DNA from: Ischnura elegans
Taxonomy: Eukaryota; Arthropoda; Insecta; Odonata; Coenagrionidae
Reading direction: 5' to 3'
Length of the DNA stretch: 64,000 nucleotides
Assembly (NCBI RefSeq): GCF_921293095.1
Contig: NC_060254.1
Location: 111,190,917 to 111,254,916, forward strand
Shown: piece by piece, positions 44,401 to 57,166 of the stretch
Layout of the letters: each line of letters starts with the position of its first letter
How positions within the stretch are numbered: the stretch's first letter is position 1
Translations under genes and position numbers: made by a program
Notes under the pieces: generated by a model
The model's database searches: none
What the model was told of the DNA's origin: nothing
What the model saw: only the letters and a program-made list of their open reading frames with translations

Positions 44401-46284
44401 CGGTGATCTACAATATGTACTGAAACGACAGACTGAGGCCGCTACATTGCTGGTAGTTGTAGGGTCGCGAGGGGGAGGAGGCGGAAGGTCTGGGGGTGGG
44501 GAAATGAGGGGACTTCGATCCACGTGGGGAGTCCCTTCCCCTTGGTGTATGGGGGGAGATGGTGTTCGCAGGGGTGGGGGAGGAAAAGGTGTAAAAGGAT
44601 CCACGGAGGAATTAATCGAATGTTCAAGGCACGGATGTTATAATCGAGGATTCTCCATTCAGACTCTAAATGTGTCGTCAACCGCTTCGCATATGAATGT
44701 ATTTGACAAAATCGCCAATCGCGACGCTGATGGCGGAACGATCCGAATTTCACGGGAAAATACTTGAATATTGGCTGCTACAATATTTGCGACTTAATCT
44801 GGAGTAAATTCGTGACTCCCGTCGCTGGCTGATAAAGCGATCCGAGTTTCACGGAAAAATAGTTGTGATTAGGGATTTCAACCATAATTTATATTCATCG
44901 TCGTGTAATCTATCAAATGTCGTTAAAATTTCGTATCATAGTGCTCGCGATTACATAGAAAACATTAAGAATAAATGGACCGCTTTGCAGTCATCGTCGC
45001 GCTTTGGACATATTTGAAAGGTATTAATATATATTTCGACGAAAGTGACTACAGAAACCAATCTTAAACGGGACTGATTGGTGCTTCCTCTATTATGTAG
45101 TGGTCCCCTTGGTTCAAAGTGTCCTCGTTTTGTTTGCTCGTGGTTTCCTTCGCACACGTTTCTCTTCGTGTTGTTCCCTTCCCTTCATCTGTATTTCCCC
45201 CTCACTCCTAAGTGCTCCTATTTTCTTATTGCGGAGTTGTTCCCTGTCCCCTTACGTGTTGTTGTGGGATTCCTCCGTGATGTAGACTGTTCAAAGGCGT
45301 GCGCTGACCGTTCCCTGTCGAGTGTGGTTCAATGGTCTGTACGCAGATTCTGAAGCTTTGAATAATACGATCGTTTTTTTTCCGTTCCTCAGAGTTATAG
45401 CTCCGGCGATAGGTTTTTGGAGACGGAACGAATGATCGCTCGACATATCATTTTCTGGTCACTCCCACCGTCCATTTTTTCATCGCTTATCGTATTAACG
45501 ACTGTCATTCGATTGCAATTCAAGATGGGGTTTCCAGCCTGGAGCTATCGACCGGAAGGGACGGTAAAATTACGGATGCTGTAACTTGTTAATTTATTTA
45601 ATTCCCTTCAGAGTCAAAATATTATTTTATAACGAATTACCCCCTCGGTGGATATTTCTTTGTTGTATTTCCCTTTTGTAAATGAGTGCCCTCTGTATTT
45701 AAATTCACGCGTGTTTTCAAAAACTTAAAAATCTTGCGTCGCCTCTGCTCTTATTTGGCAGTTCACCTCGCTGTGAATTGTCGGTACCTATGTGCACAGC
45801 CGAGAATTCCCGCCATCCCTTCCCCAACTCGGAAGGGACAACTTCGCTGAAGGCAGAAGACAAATTGATAAGTGGCCGCGAAAATCGTAATCATTAGCCA
45901 TCCACCCACTCACGACAACCGTTCTTGAGAAAAGCTTTTTCCAAAAACCGCAATAATTTGTTACTAGAGTTTTTTGCCGGTACTAGTCTCGTAACTTAAG
46001 CATTTTATCGTAATTAATATTTTATTTGTGTCTTTCTTAACCCTTTGGTGTAGTGTAGTCGGCAAGCCCGCAAGCGCTCGCTAGTATTCCGCGGATGGGT
46101 GTGGGAGAGGAAGGGTTAGGAACCGGCGCGTATTAATCGAATGTTCAAGGTCTCGCCTTCGTCCTTGGCTCCTCTTCCGTGTCGCCTTGTCCCTCTCAGT
46201 TCCTCGCGAGTGCCTCTTTATCCACTCGTGTACTCATGCTCTTGTTTTTCCTCTTCCGCAAGTGATCCCGCGATGCTTCTTGGC

Positions 46285-46345
46285 GTAAACACTAGGTGTT
46301 TGGCAGGAGGTGAAAGGTGTTCAACATGCAGCGCGCAATACGCTA
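46285..46345 (+). repeat. Diverged second copy of the 52256 repeat
   Basis: CACTAGGTGTTTGGCAGGAG and GTGTTCAACATGCAG align with the 52290-52333 core. The 5' part is missing. Confidence 0.4.
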
Positions 46346-47481
46346 CGCCTTCGTAAAACAAGGACTCGTGAACCCTTAACAGTAAACGGGAGAAAAAGAA
46401 AGAAAACGAACTACATGCATTTTGCCGACTTTGCGAGTGGAGCGATTAACTATACTAATGGCTTAGCTGCTATTATGGCTGACAGTTACAGATGTGTAAC
46501 TGATAAGTAAGAGCTGATAATGAGGCTTGTAACAGAATAGTGAAAGAGCAGATTTTTCCTGAGGAAACTAGAAAAATAAGAGAGTGATGGTTCTTGTAAC
46601 CACCAATTTTTGTAATCGTTTTTCACGGCGAGGTCAGCCGCTGGCCTCGCAAGATGTAATCATTGCGGTCCTCCGTCTCCTCCTCGAATTGGATTCCTGG
46701 GTACGTGCGGGCAGGTCGTTTTTTTTCCTTTCTTCTCTTGAGCTTTATTTTCTCGTGAGGCAATGGGAGTCAAGTGCAGCACGCGAATTGCCGTGCATTG
46801 TCGTCCTCCCCTGCGTTGCGTGCTGGGCCTCCCCGTGGAAACTTGTTTTCTTAACCCGATTGGACGTTCCCTCGCGGGAACAGGTGCGAATGGTCGACTT
46901 TGAATTGAGTGTCCCGAATTCGCTCGCTTCGCATTCGGGGTTTCCTTTTTATGTGTGAGGGCCTTCTTGTCGTTTACTCCCAGCGGGGTGGGGGTGTTTG
47001 ATTGAACCGCCCCTCTGATTTCATCATTATCGATCCTAATGTTGGTTTGTCTCAACATTCCACTCTTTGTCATTTCTCTTAAGCCGCTCTCAATCACACG
47101 ATCGTATCTTCCTTCCCTCAGACTGATTGCTCAAATAGGGACAAATGAGTGATCGCTCGACCGATCATTTTGTGAATCTCACGGTCATTCCCACCGTCCA
47201 TTTTTTGCATCGCTTATTCCGACACTTTCGTATTTATCTCTTGCTGATTGGCGGAAATACGGTGATGATGGAGATGGTTTCAGCAACAGAAAATGTCGTG
47301 TGAAGGGAAAAGTAATTTTTATCCCCGAAGTCATCACGGAAAATGATTGCGTGAAAGGGTAATTTGTTCGCCATAATTGAAGCGGGCGCTAGATTTGAAG
47401 CGAATTCGGAAGGGATGCGAAAATGATCCAGTGGGTCGAGCTTTAGAACCAATTTTATTAACGTCTGGTTAGCGGCAGCCA

Positions 47482-47719
47482 TGAAGGCCGTTTTACACGG
47501 GGCACGTACTTGCACAATCTGACGTGTGTACGAAGGCGCAGTCAAAATTGCGTCGTGTAAAGCGGTGAATTGCTAGAAGACATGCGAGAATGCGCGGACG
47601 TGAGATGGCAAAATAGCCCGTTCTAATCTCGTTCATGCATTCGCGCAATTCCACGGTATTTCAAAAATTAATGCTGTTATAACCTGCGCAGTTCCGTGTC
47701 CCGTGTAAAATGGCCTTCA
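47482..47719. mobile_element. MITE, 238 bp, with TTTTACACGG ends
   Basis: Left TGAAGGCCGTTTTACACG and right CGTGTAAAATGGCCTTCA are inverted with one mismatch. A further inner pair (CACGACGCAATTTT-type) is partial. The target duplication is unclear. It lies in CRTC intron 2. Confidence 0.7.
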
Positions 47720-50700
47720 ACACTACCTGTCGGTGACGGCTAATTCTGGTGAGCTTGAAATTTGATCTTATACAGAAACTTAACTATAGGTGTAAGTCAC
47801 CGCCTGATTAAGTTGAAGGTTGTATCATCCTGTAGTTAGCGTTAACCTCACATTATGAAACCGGCCCGTAGGAGTTAATTGCCATTATCTAATAATACTC
47901 ACAATACCTATCCATTGAGCATATAATTAGAAATATCTCGGAATGTAAGTCGATAATTTGTGGGGAGACGGTAGGGTTTCGTTTTCGAAAGAAGCATAGC
48001 AAAAGTTCGTCGACACTTTGTTTTTCCCACCGTGAATGTGTTGAGTATTGCATTCATCAATGGCAAAATGCGTTACTGAACTGGGCTTCGACTGACAGTC
48101 ATTGCCCATAATCAAGGTTGAAATCTGGGCCGTAAATATTGAAAAGTCTAGGGTATGCGTGTGCTATTTTGTATCCATGTCATTGAAATTGTACTTCAGG
48201 CACATTTATCTATCGCATTTTATCTCCTGATGTTTTTCTTTAGTGATATTCTACAGCTTTGTCGCAAATCAAGGCAGAGTGGTTGAAGACAGCGCGCAGT
48301 AACCGTCTTACCGGCTGTTCTTTTAGAGTTCTTGTCTTCTGCATATAAATTCGAAGATTTTACTATCTTTTACAACTACGTGCTACAACTTACGAGTAAT
48401 TGAGCGTAAGCGAAGTTTAATTTGAATTTCCGCGTGATTTTTTTTGCTCAAATTCCATTATAGTGCCTTCGTCCATGATTTTCTTAACAAATGACTTGGA
48501 TTTGTCATCGTAACTGTCTATGACTTTGCTTATTCTTGCAATACTTACCCAGGTGACACGTTTTCTCATTTGACCCATGGAAAACGACAATTCCTGTGAA
48601 ACAAGTCGCATACCGCGACCCCAGGTCGGAATGTGTAGAGGTCTTAGCCGCCGCTAGTCATGGTTTATGTGAAACTATTTTGGAGTTTAAAATTCTCCGT
48701 CGCCATTGGCTGCTTTCGTTCGAGGTACTGTAATTGGCCACGTCCCGGTCCCTTGGAGCTTCAAAGAGATAAGGAAAGTTTTACGGAGTACATTAACGCT
48801 AAGTAAGCTAATGTAAACTTAGACGTAGCTGCTATTTTTCAGAGTCTTTTCCTCCTAGCTTCGCTCATTGAACTGCCGGATGCGAAGCGTGGGTTGTCGT
48901 GTGGTGGTTGATGCATGGTTTAACTTTAAATGTATCTGGATTTGTTGTGAGGGTGCGGCGATCTTGATTCTGTTTCGCACTTATTGTTTGAAACTGTTGC
49001 ATGTTCAGTTATTCATGTTTGAGTTTAGAGTGACCACAGGTCATATATCAATTTATGGCAGCCGAAATCCCCAATATTTTTTGTATTTATCTATCAACAA
49101 TGAAACGATGATTTTTGTCCTCATACCTTCATTAATTGTGTCCTTACTATGAGGATAGAGTGGGTCAAATTTTATTGTCTTTGGAACTTCCATCCTTCTG
49201 GGGGAAGGTTTCACGTCATGGCGTTGAAAGTGATGTATGGAAAAAAAACCACAGTAAACAAAAATTAGTGACTTTAAGAGAAGTTATAATTGTATAAAAA
49301 TATGCTCTGAATGGAAGAGAATATAAAATATAAATACTTGAGCGGCTAAACATACCAATATAGAACTTAAATATAAATTGTTTTCAACTTCTGTAGATTT
49401 CTATGCCTGCTCGCGTTCTTCTTTAATTTTTTTTTGTTCTGACGGTACGGACATAAAGCTTGATGCTTTAGAAAGTTGAATTTTCCGTTTAATTTCGAAG
49501 TAGAGTTCACGCGTGTCTACTCCAGGTGAATTACATATGAAATTAAATTTATCTTACTTTAGGATTGTACCCGATAGACGTTGATGGTTGTAAAGTTGCG
49601 GGAAAAATGGTTAAATCTCGTTAAAGGGTGTTTTATGTAATTGATAATGGCAATACAGCCGAATCCGGTCGGAATTTATCAAATATATTGTGTAAGTAAC
49701 AATGTGTCTTTTATTGATAATATCGTTAAAGAATGCTTTGGGAAAAATGCGACACATTTTATTCGGTAATAGGCCGTATAAAGAATGTGTATGTTTCTAT
49801 GCTCTAATAATTTGGGGTTAAGGCAAAAATGCTTAATAGAACGCTAGAAGTGTGATAGCATAGTGTAGCGTGCGGAAGGCAGGTGCACCTTCGTGATGAA
49901 AGTTAAAAAAAAATGTTGTAGAAGTTAACCATGGTGGACAGAAATATTCTCGGTGCCTGACATCGTTTTAATGACGAGATGGCATTAGTGATGAAATTTC
50001 ATTCTGCGCCTAAGTCTTCATGGGACATTAAGGGAAATGAAATTGCGGCGGATATTATTATATGCCAAACCAGTTTCCTAAGAGCGGCGGATGTAAATAT
50101 GTTATTGTCTAGTGAAGGAACGTTGTGGATTGGGTGTGTGAATTTTTATCTTGATTTCTGCCTGCGGGAGAGACTAATCGTTCAGCTAGGTACCTTGTAG
50201 AATCCGGAAGGTGACGACGGCGGACAGTGTTCTTAATTTCCGGTCCGGTCAAACAAACTTAGCTGCCCGATTCCTATCCTCCTTTCACTCCTCCACACAT
50301 TTTTATCCAGTTTTTCTCAGTAGTTCGCGATTCCACCATTGCATAACTGTTTTCGGGCCTAACTTCTTGTCGACTTTCGGAGGAAATGAGGAATATTTTT
50401 TGGCTTCTTAGTGTTGAAACTATTATTATCTTATTCTTCACATTTCCGAGTACCTATTCCGTACTGAAGAGTAGTTTAGTGTGGTAATCATTTACATCAA
50501 TACACTACCCATCATCCAGCCGTAATCGGCGTGTGGTACTAGGTGTTAAGACGTCAGGCGTAAAAAAAACTTTGGTGCGTTGGTTAGAGATTTGATTGTC
50601 CGAGTTCTACCGGGCATTTGTTGGAGCCCTTCATGCTTCAGGGGAAAATCGAGTTCCTGTGCCCGTACCCATGGGCAAACTTCACTCTGATTAGTATTTT

Positions 50701-52255
50701 ATATCGGGCGTGGAAATATAGTGTGGTTCCAATTAGTTGATGTTGAATTTGTCGTCGTCTAAGATTTGTCTTGTTGATTGCCCAAGCAGTCAAAGCCTAG
50801 CACGTAGTCTCTCGAGCCTCCAGCGCCTTCCAGCCTATTTCTTGTAAAAGCTGCGTCGCGCTCTCGGTTCGCTCGTGTCAGTTTTTGACAAATCGCACCG
50901 CATTACGTTATTCTTTTTTTGTTATCATTGTGATGGTGAATCGTTTGCATTCAGTTCATCCTACGTCCCACGCCTGAATCGTAGAACTTGGTCTCCCTTA
51001 AGTTGCCGGAACACAAACGGAAATGAAGAGCTTAGAAAACAGCGGAGGAAGTGTGTTTAATAGCAAAGATTGTAAGATTCTCATCTTTTTGCTTACGTAG
51101 TACTATGCTAGCTCAACTATTTCACTTTTGCGGTCTGATTTCTGGTTGAATGTCGATTAATATATTGGTCAATGCTTTCGAAAGGAAATATCTCTTATTG
51201 AAGGTCTTTTATTTAATTTAGTTTGCCATATGTAGGTTTTACTAATATTAATTATACTTTTTGTCTAATCGATGGAACGATTCCTCCACCTTTCCATTTT
51301 CTTTGCGTTTTAAAGCATTTTTTTGTGTTCTTAAGCCCATAATTTTCTACTCTTTCCTTAAATATCGGCAAATATCGTGTTATCACGCGGTATCACGTCC
51401 GATTAAAAGCCATGCAATTTCGGCAGATCAAAACACCTTTTTGTTTTTATATTTTCACCGATTAAATATCGTTATGTGGCACCCGATAAATTTTCACATT
51501 GGTACGCCCGATTGAAATGGTACCATTTCCAGCACTTTAATCGTTCTATTCATGCGATATTTTGACGTAAACGATGGCCGAGTGTTTCCGGTTTTGGCTG
51601 CATTACAGTTTTACGTCGATTGTATGAGCTGTGACGATCTATTACGATGCATTGATTGGGTGTTTTAGTATTCGTTTTTATTCCTCGTATGCGGGCTCGA
51701 TTCTCTCGGGAACAGTTGAGTGGCGACTGCGCAGGCGTCGCACGCGACACATAGTGGCAAGTGCAAGGTCTTCCCTCGTCGAGAGGCGTTGTGGTTATGA
51801 GGAGAAATAATCCCCCTCGTTTCCCTTCCCCCCCCCCCCCCGCTCCCACCTCCTCCTCAAACCCCTCCCCCCGCCCCCTACCCTTGTCCCTCTCCGCGAT
51901 TGTTGTGTTTCTGTGAGTGTTTTTTAGCGCGGGAAGGAAAGGAATTCTCGAGGCGCGCCGTGAAGGATTTCTCGTTGAAAGCGAGAGGGATTTTTGTTCT
52001 ATATGAATGGCTGAAGGCGCTAGCAGTTGGGGCGATGCGTTCTCGTTGCTCTCCGATTGCTTTTTGACCTTTGATAGTTACATCTTACGACGGAACATTA
52101 TCGTTAAAAGGGTATCTATCTTCCTTTGTCCAACGTGTCCTCTTTAATTATGAAATTATGTCTCTGTTGAATCCAACAGAACCTTGGTATTTTTTTCGAA
52201 TCGCATTCATCATTATCAGCCTCGCCTAGGCTTTCCGACCACCAGTGTGTATAAA

Positions 52256-52345
52256 ATCTACGTCTACATAATAATCTGCGAGCCACCTCTAGGGTGTTTG
52301 GCAGGGGGTGACCTATCACCAACATACAGCTTGCAAGAGGACCGC
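52256..52345 (+). repeat. Interspersed repeat with GCGAGCCACCTC...GTTTGGCAGGGGGTG core
   Basis: ATCTACGTCTACATAATAAT leads into the GCGAGCCACCTC / GGGTGTTTGGCAGGGGGTG core. This resembles a short repeat core seen in many arthropod genomes. A second, diverged copy is at 46285-46345. Confidence 0.5.
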
Positions 52346-54557
52346 CGCATGCTCACCGCACGGTCATGTAAATATAATGCATATCAGCAAAATATACGTG
52401 TATATTCATGTGAAGACAAAACTTGCCAAAACAAGCAAAAAATATAATTGAGATAATTTTGCGGTAATGTCACCATCTAGGTATTTGTATCTAAAGTTCT
52501 TGAAAATGCCGTTACGGTCGTTAAACCAATCAATGATAATCATAAGCAATGGATTTTGGAATGGGGTATTCCTGGAACTGTCACTATTTTGTTTTCTGGC
52601 TCTTTAACGGATGTCAGATCCTAAGATTGATATACTACAGCAGATCAACTGTGTTTGAAGTTCCTGTTATTACAATTCTTCCGTATTTATTGTAGAAAGT
52701 TAGAAGGCACCCCTGTATAATTTTTCGCCGATGATTTTATTCCAGTTCATTCAATCAGTAGAAAACAGTTTATATTTTTTCTGCGTGCGGAGAATTTGCG
52801 TCCCTGCTGTTTACTTTGAAGTTTACTTGATAACGTAATAATAAGTGTGGAAAGTATGAAGCGCCTCTATTATTGTTATGCAGAACTTCCACAAATTAAA
52901 TTCCCCCACTGTCAATTTTATTACTCGATGACCGCTGTCTATAGGGCTGTGTAGTTTACGAGCACCCGTACTAATCCATGAGCCTTTTCAAAACAGAAAG
53001 TTTTCGTTGTGTGAACATAAGAACTTCGCATCGAAGAAATTTGTCCGAATACCGAGTGTGATTTCGTCATAATTCGAAATTATAATTGAAATTAATATGG
53101 CTAATTCCGTTATGTCTTCCGCAATTCCATTTTGCACACCTCATGCCAAACGTGAACATACATTCAGGCACCATTGCTACCAGCGGGTTTCTCATTCTGC
53201 TTAAAATTTATTCTACTAGATAACTTCTATGGCGATTGCTGTAAATCCACCGTGTCCGTCCTCATGAAGTCGTTGCTTGTATTTCGTTCGCCAAAGCGAA
53301 ATTTACCAGTATGGAATTTAAAAAACGCGACTACGTCAGCACCTAGTCTCAGCGCTGCAGTCGTTATCGGCGGAATTCTATTCCGGGATAAATTCCGTCG
53401 ATGTCAATTGTCAGCATCTTCTAATATTTTTCAAGGTCTATGTTGTGTCATAAATATTCCCGGATCTCCCTAGAACTGCTTGCTACACCAGGAAAAAGCT
53501 CTCTTTTTCTTGTGCGTGTGTGTTTGTGGAAACTTAAGCGACGAAACGTGATCGTTAGCTATGTACTTCGTATCAACCGCCTCAACGCTTTCAATTACCG
53601 TTTTTATGAATTTACATTTTTTTGCTTTTCAATTCAGAAAGAAATTATCTCGATCTTCAAATTCGACTCCAGTTTTCAACTGAGATAATGTAGTAACATT
53701 ATTGTTAACGGATGGTTTTGTAAGAATGCGACTAATATGCTTTCTGTTATGTCATTTCTAATTAGCATTAAAACTTGAAACATTTTAATTGCAAAATGGA
53801 CGTGTTGTCGAGAATGATTTCTCTGTCTTCTGAGGTAGCGTCATTTTTTCTGCTTGGAGATGTATGACTAAGAGGTTTTGTGGTCCTTTTGCATCATTCG
53901 CGTGTTAGCTTCATTTAACCTTTGAGAAATGAGATCAAATGCCATTAAAAGCCACGAAGCTCTGACACTCTCAAGTCATGATTGTATTAATCCCTGTTGT
54001 ACTTAATTTTTGATGAGTGGTTCGGCGGTGCGATCGTATGGCGAAGTTGGTTCGATGGTTTCCAGTTAGTGAAGAAATTTATGAGCGAAAACATCCTTTT
54101 CTGCCGTCGGAGTGACATTGGTCCACCGCCGTTTGACCAAATCAGTATGTCTTATCTGCCTGAGACGGTTGATGCTAAAATGAAAACTTCGAGTATTCGA
54201 AAAGGTAACAGAATTAATATTGGAAGTAAGGCACGCTTAACTTATGCAAGAACCCCTTAGAAAACTGGATAGAAATATCATAGGAAGGGTCTACGGCTCA
54301 ATAGGGTGGTTTCCTATTATTTTTTATTGCCTAAATCGAAAGATTATTACACCTGGAGTACGCATTTCACGCATTTAGATTTTTAAATGACGGTATCTAT
54401 TTTTCGCGATTAAATGAAAAGTGAAAATTTTCAAGCGCGCGAAAACGCGACGCGTAAGTATGAATGCCGGGAAATCACTCCGTGAGACTTATTTCTGATT
54501 CCCGCTGCCTCCCTGTGAGGTGACCTTGAGGCGAGGCTTAGCGCTGATCGGGTAAAC

Positions 54558-54805
54558 TACCCAGTTATTGGCACTTTAAGGACCTTGACGAAGAAAATTA
54601 ACTCTTGTGACCGTTGTATCACAACTTCAGTTTATTTATAACTTGCCTTAGATCTGAGAGACATGTTGCTTTAGTTTCCGCATGTGAGCGAATTATATTT
54701 TACATACAACTATTTACTAAAAGTAATTGTTTAAAAAGTCCAATAATCCCAGTTATTGGCACCCTTATTCCAGTTATTGGCACACTGTTTCCAGTTATTG
54801 GCACA
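54558..54805 (+). repeat. Subterminal CCAGTTATTGGCAC repeats, left side
   Basis: The motif occurs at 54560, 54749, 54769 and 54789. Related copies in both orientations occur at the other end (57386-57435, 57545-57605, 57950-57985). Such subterminal repeats are usual transposase-binding sites. Confidence 0.75.
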
Positions 54806-55088
54806 CCAGATTTTCACGCACTGCTTAGCACATTTTCTTTTAAGTTATAATATATTAAAGAAATATAGCCTTTTTCAGCTACTGAATCGATCATTATCTT
54901 ACCTGTAAGTATATTAAAACAGTGAGAGGTGGTAAAATATCTTTAAGTGAAAATCCAATGCTGTAACTTAAAATTTTTATGTTTTAATGATTTTACGCTC
55001 AAAACAAATTATTTTTGGACTCAAAAAGTAAAACTTTACATGTTTATTATGTATTTAGATTAATATTTGTTTTATCTCTTCAAAATAT

Positions 55089-55277
55089 CTATAGATCACT
55101 TTGGGAAATGCTGTCCTCTGGAAACGCATAGCATTCATGACTAACAAATAGATTAAAGTTAGTATCATCTGGAAGATGCATTTGGTGCGTTTTTGGGACA
55201 CAATTTAGGTGATACAACTTCTTGCAATTGCTGTATTCAATTCCTACCTTATTTTGCCCCACAGTGGAGTTACACAT
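55089..55277 (-). pseudogene. C-terminal zinc-finger (PHD-like) segment of the pogo-type transposase
   Basis: Contains SNCKKLYHLNCVPKTH followed by NLFVSHECYAF and a stop. The C-x(n)-YHxxC...C pattern is the PHD-like tail often found at the end of insect jerky/Tigger-type transposases. It is about 1.1 kb from the DDE part with intervening non-coding sequence, so the copy has an internal insertion, an intron or decay. Confidence 0.55.
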
Positions 55278-56373
55278 ACCATTGGTAAATTCCTTCCACT
55301 GACAGGTGTGAGTACGACTTTTCTTCCAATGCTAGTGAACGATGAGATTCAATGGCGAAAGATTTATGACCTTGTTTTTGTGATAGATAATAGTTGGCTA
55401 ACGGGGGAAATGAGATCTACGGTCTCTATAATAGAGGATTCAAAAGGGGGTTCTCAAATGACCGTAAAATTTGACACCACTCGTCAGAGGAATAAGCAAA
55501 AAGCACATCACCAGAATGCCCTCCTGTTGCAGTTTACGGGAATTACTTCCACGCGACTACCACAGACACAAGCACACACCCCCGAATTGACACCTTCGCA
55601 AGGCTTCGGACCTCGCTAAGGTAACCTGGGACCCTTCGCACAGCTGGATGGACTCTTTTACTCCTTTTGAATCACCTATTGTTTTTGTGGTAAAGATGTA
55701 CGAAAAATACTTTGGGATGGTAGCTATTCCTGCACATTTCCTAATATCAATGGTTTAGCTGCCTTTAACATTCTCTTTGGCTCTATTTTGAATGGTCACT
55801 TCATTGCCTTTTCTTTAAAAGTCTTTTTTGTTGCTTGCTTCTGCAGTTTTTACTCCTCCCTTTCCTACTTTCTTAGTTCCTTCTCTGTTTGAGTTTCTTA
55901 TTTTATTCTTTTTTTCTTGTCATGGCATTATTTCCATTTTTCTTGGGTCAATTTACGTCTTGTACAAATAGTACCCTTTCGGTACTTCTTTTTTCCTTTC
56001 TTTTTCGTGTTTGAGGCCAAAAAAGAATGATTTTCGTTGAGGTTACACTATATGGTCCTTCATCGTGGCATGGACCCACGGTTAGGTCTGACCTGTGTAT
56101 GTGTGGCGCAGCAGGAATTTCAGACAATGCTGCCTCAGTCTCTACAGAAATCTATCGGTAGTCGTATCTTCTGTGTTATGCTGGTTATGTACAAGTTATA
56201 CAATTACTTTCTTACCCGTTCCTTCTTCCTCATTCTCCACCAATTTGCATTGTAATTTGATAGCGCTCCCACAATCTATATAGAACTCTGAATTCCTCTC
56301 CTTTTCCCAAATTTTGTTGAATACTGTAAAAATTTTCACTTTGCTCTTCCCCAACCATCAAAGAAAAATCATC

Positions 56374-57166
56374 TTATGGAAGTGGATTCATCTTACAAAC
56401 TGAGATATTCACACTGACTTTGGATGAACGCTTTCCTAGGCACTTAGAATAGTCTATTGCGTTGGCATTCCATGGATATAGACCTAATTCCCTGAAACCA
56501 TTCTTAACTACTCTAGATAAGTCAATGTTGTTCAATATGGCTGAAAGAATGGGAACAAAATCCTCTTTTTTTATCGGCGTTAGGGTTCGAGTACGGCATC
56601 CTTCCACTTAGTCTTTATATGCCTAAAGGCAGCCACATCAGCGGGTTGCAATATTTTTGTGGCATTTTCGTACAGAGCAATTAGAATAATTTGAAATTCT
56701 TTGCATAGCGAACTGCGGTGGTATAGCAGATGGGTTTTGTGGCCATCTACAAACAACACTACTGGTAATGGGATTTTATTTTCCAAAAGATAAAGATGAA
56801 AAACATTCCCAATAAATTTAAAAAACACTTCAGACCTCATCCACCCATTGCCACTGCGCCCTATCCCCCATTTTTTAGGAACCTTTTGGACTATTTTATT
56901 AGGGATCCTCGGTAGAAGGTAGATGATCATCGGAGGACACGTATTTCCTGAGGATGAAAAGGTAATTATGACGGTTAGCGTTGCCTTCACGTGACGGTGG
57001 GGGTAACTTCATATACATTTTTTGATCCAGAGGGGCAAGCACTAAGTTCTTTTCAGGGCATGACATGAAATTAGTTTAGTCGCCAACTGACACGCTATTC
57101 AGATCAGAGAGGATATCAAACTTGTTTTGTTCTTTAAGAATGTCCTCCATAGGTTTAAACCAGCCT
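56374..57166 (-). pseudogene. Decayed pogo/jerky-like DDE transposase
   Basis: Reading on the - strand from 57166, GWFKPMEDILKEQ leads to GD followed by a stop codon where family members have an acidic residue, then TNFMSCPEKNLVLAPLD. After a frameshift near 57000, the frame from 56990 holds VKATLTVIITFSSSGNTCPP, KKWGIGRSGNGWM, PVVLFVDGHKTH and KILQPADVAAFRHIK. These are the conserved blocks of the DDE_1 superfamily. The three catalytic acids can be placed at GD, FVDGHK and QPADV. The frame crosses to 56607-56374 for the C-terminal part (GFRELGLYPWNANAID). No N-terminal helix-turn-helix was found; there is little room for it before the subterminal repeats. Confidence 0.85.

Larger units (their letters stand above)
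35857..54301 (+). other. CRTC intron 2, proximal part, mostly unique sequence
   Basis: Few recognisable transposons (37423, 41330, 47482). Low-level internal duplications (45371/47103 and 38896/50777) and G-rich or C-rich blocks at 44461-44590 and 51820-51900 are present. No CRTC exon (for example one with SPYG-x-YLSPP) and no other gene was found. Confidence 0.55.

Noticed and set aside
46660-47097. 145-codon frame on the - strand in CRTC intron 2
   Set aside because: GC-rich shadow with no family resemblance and no supporting splice sites.
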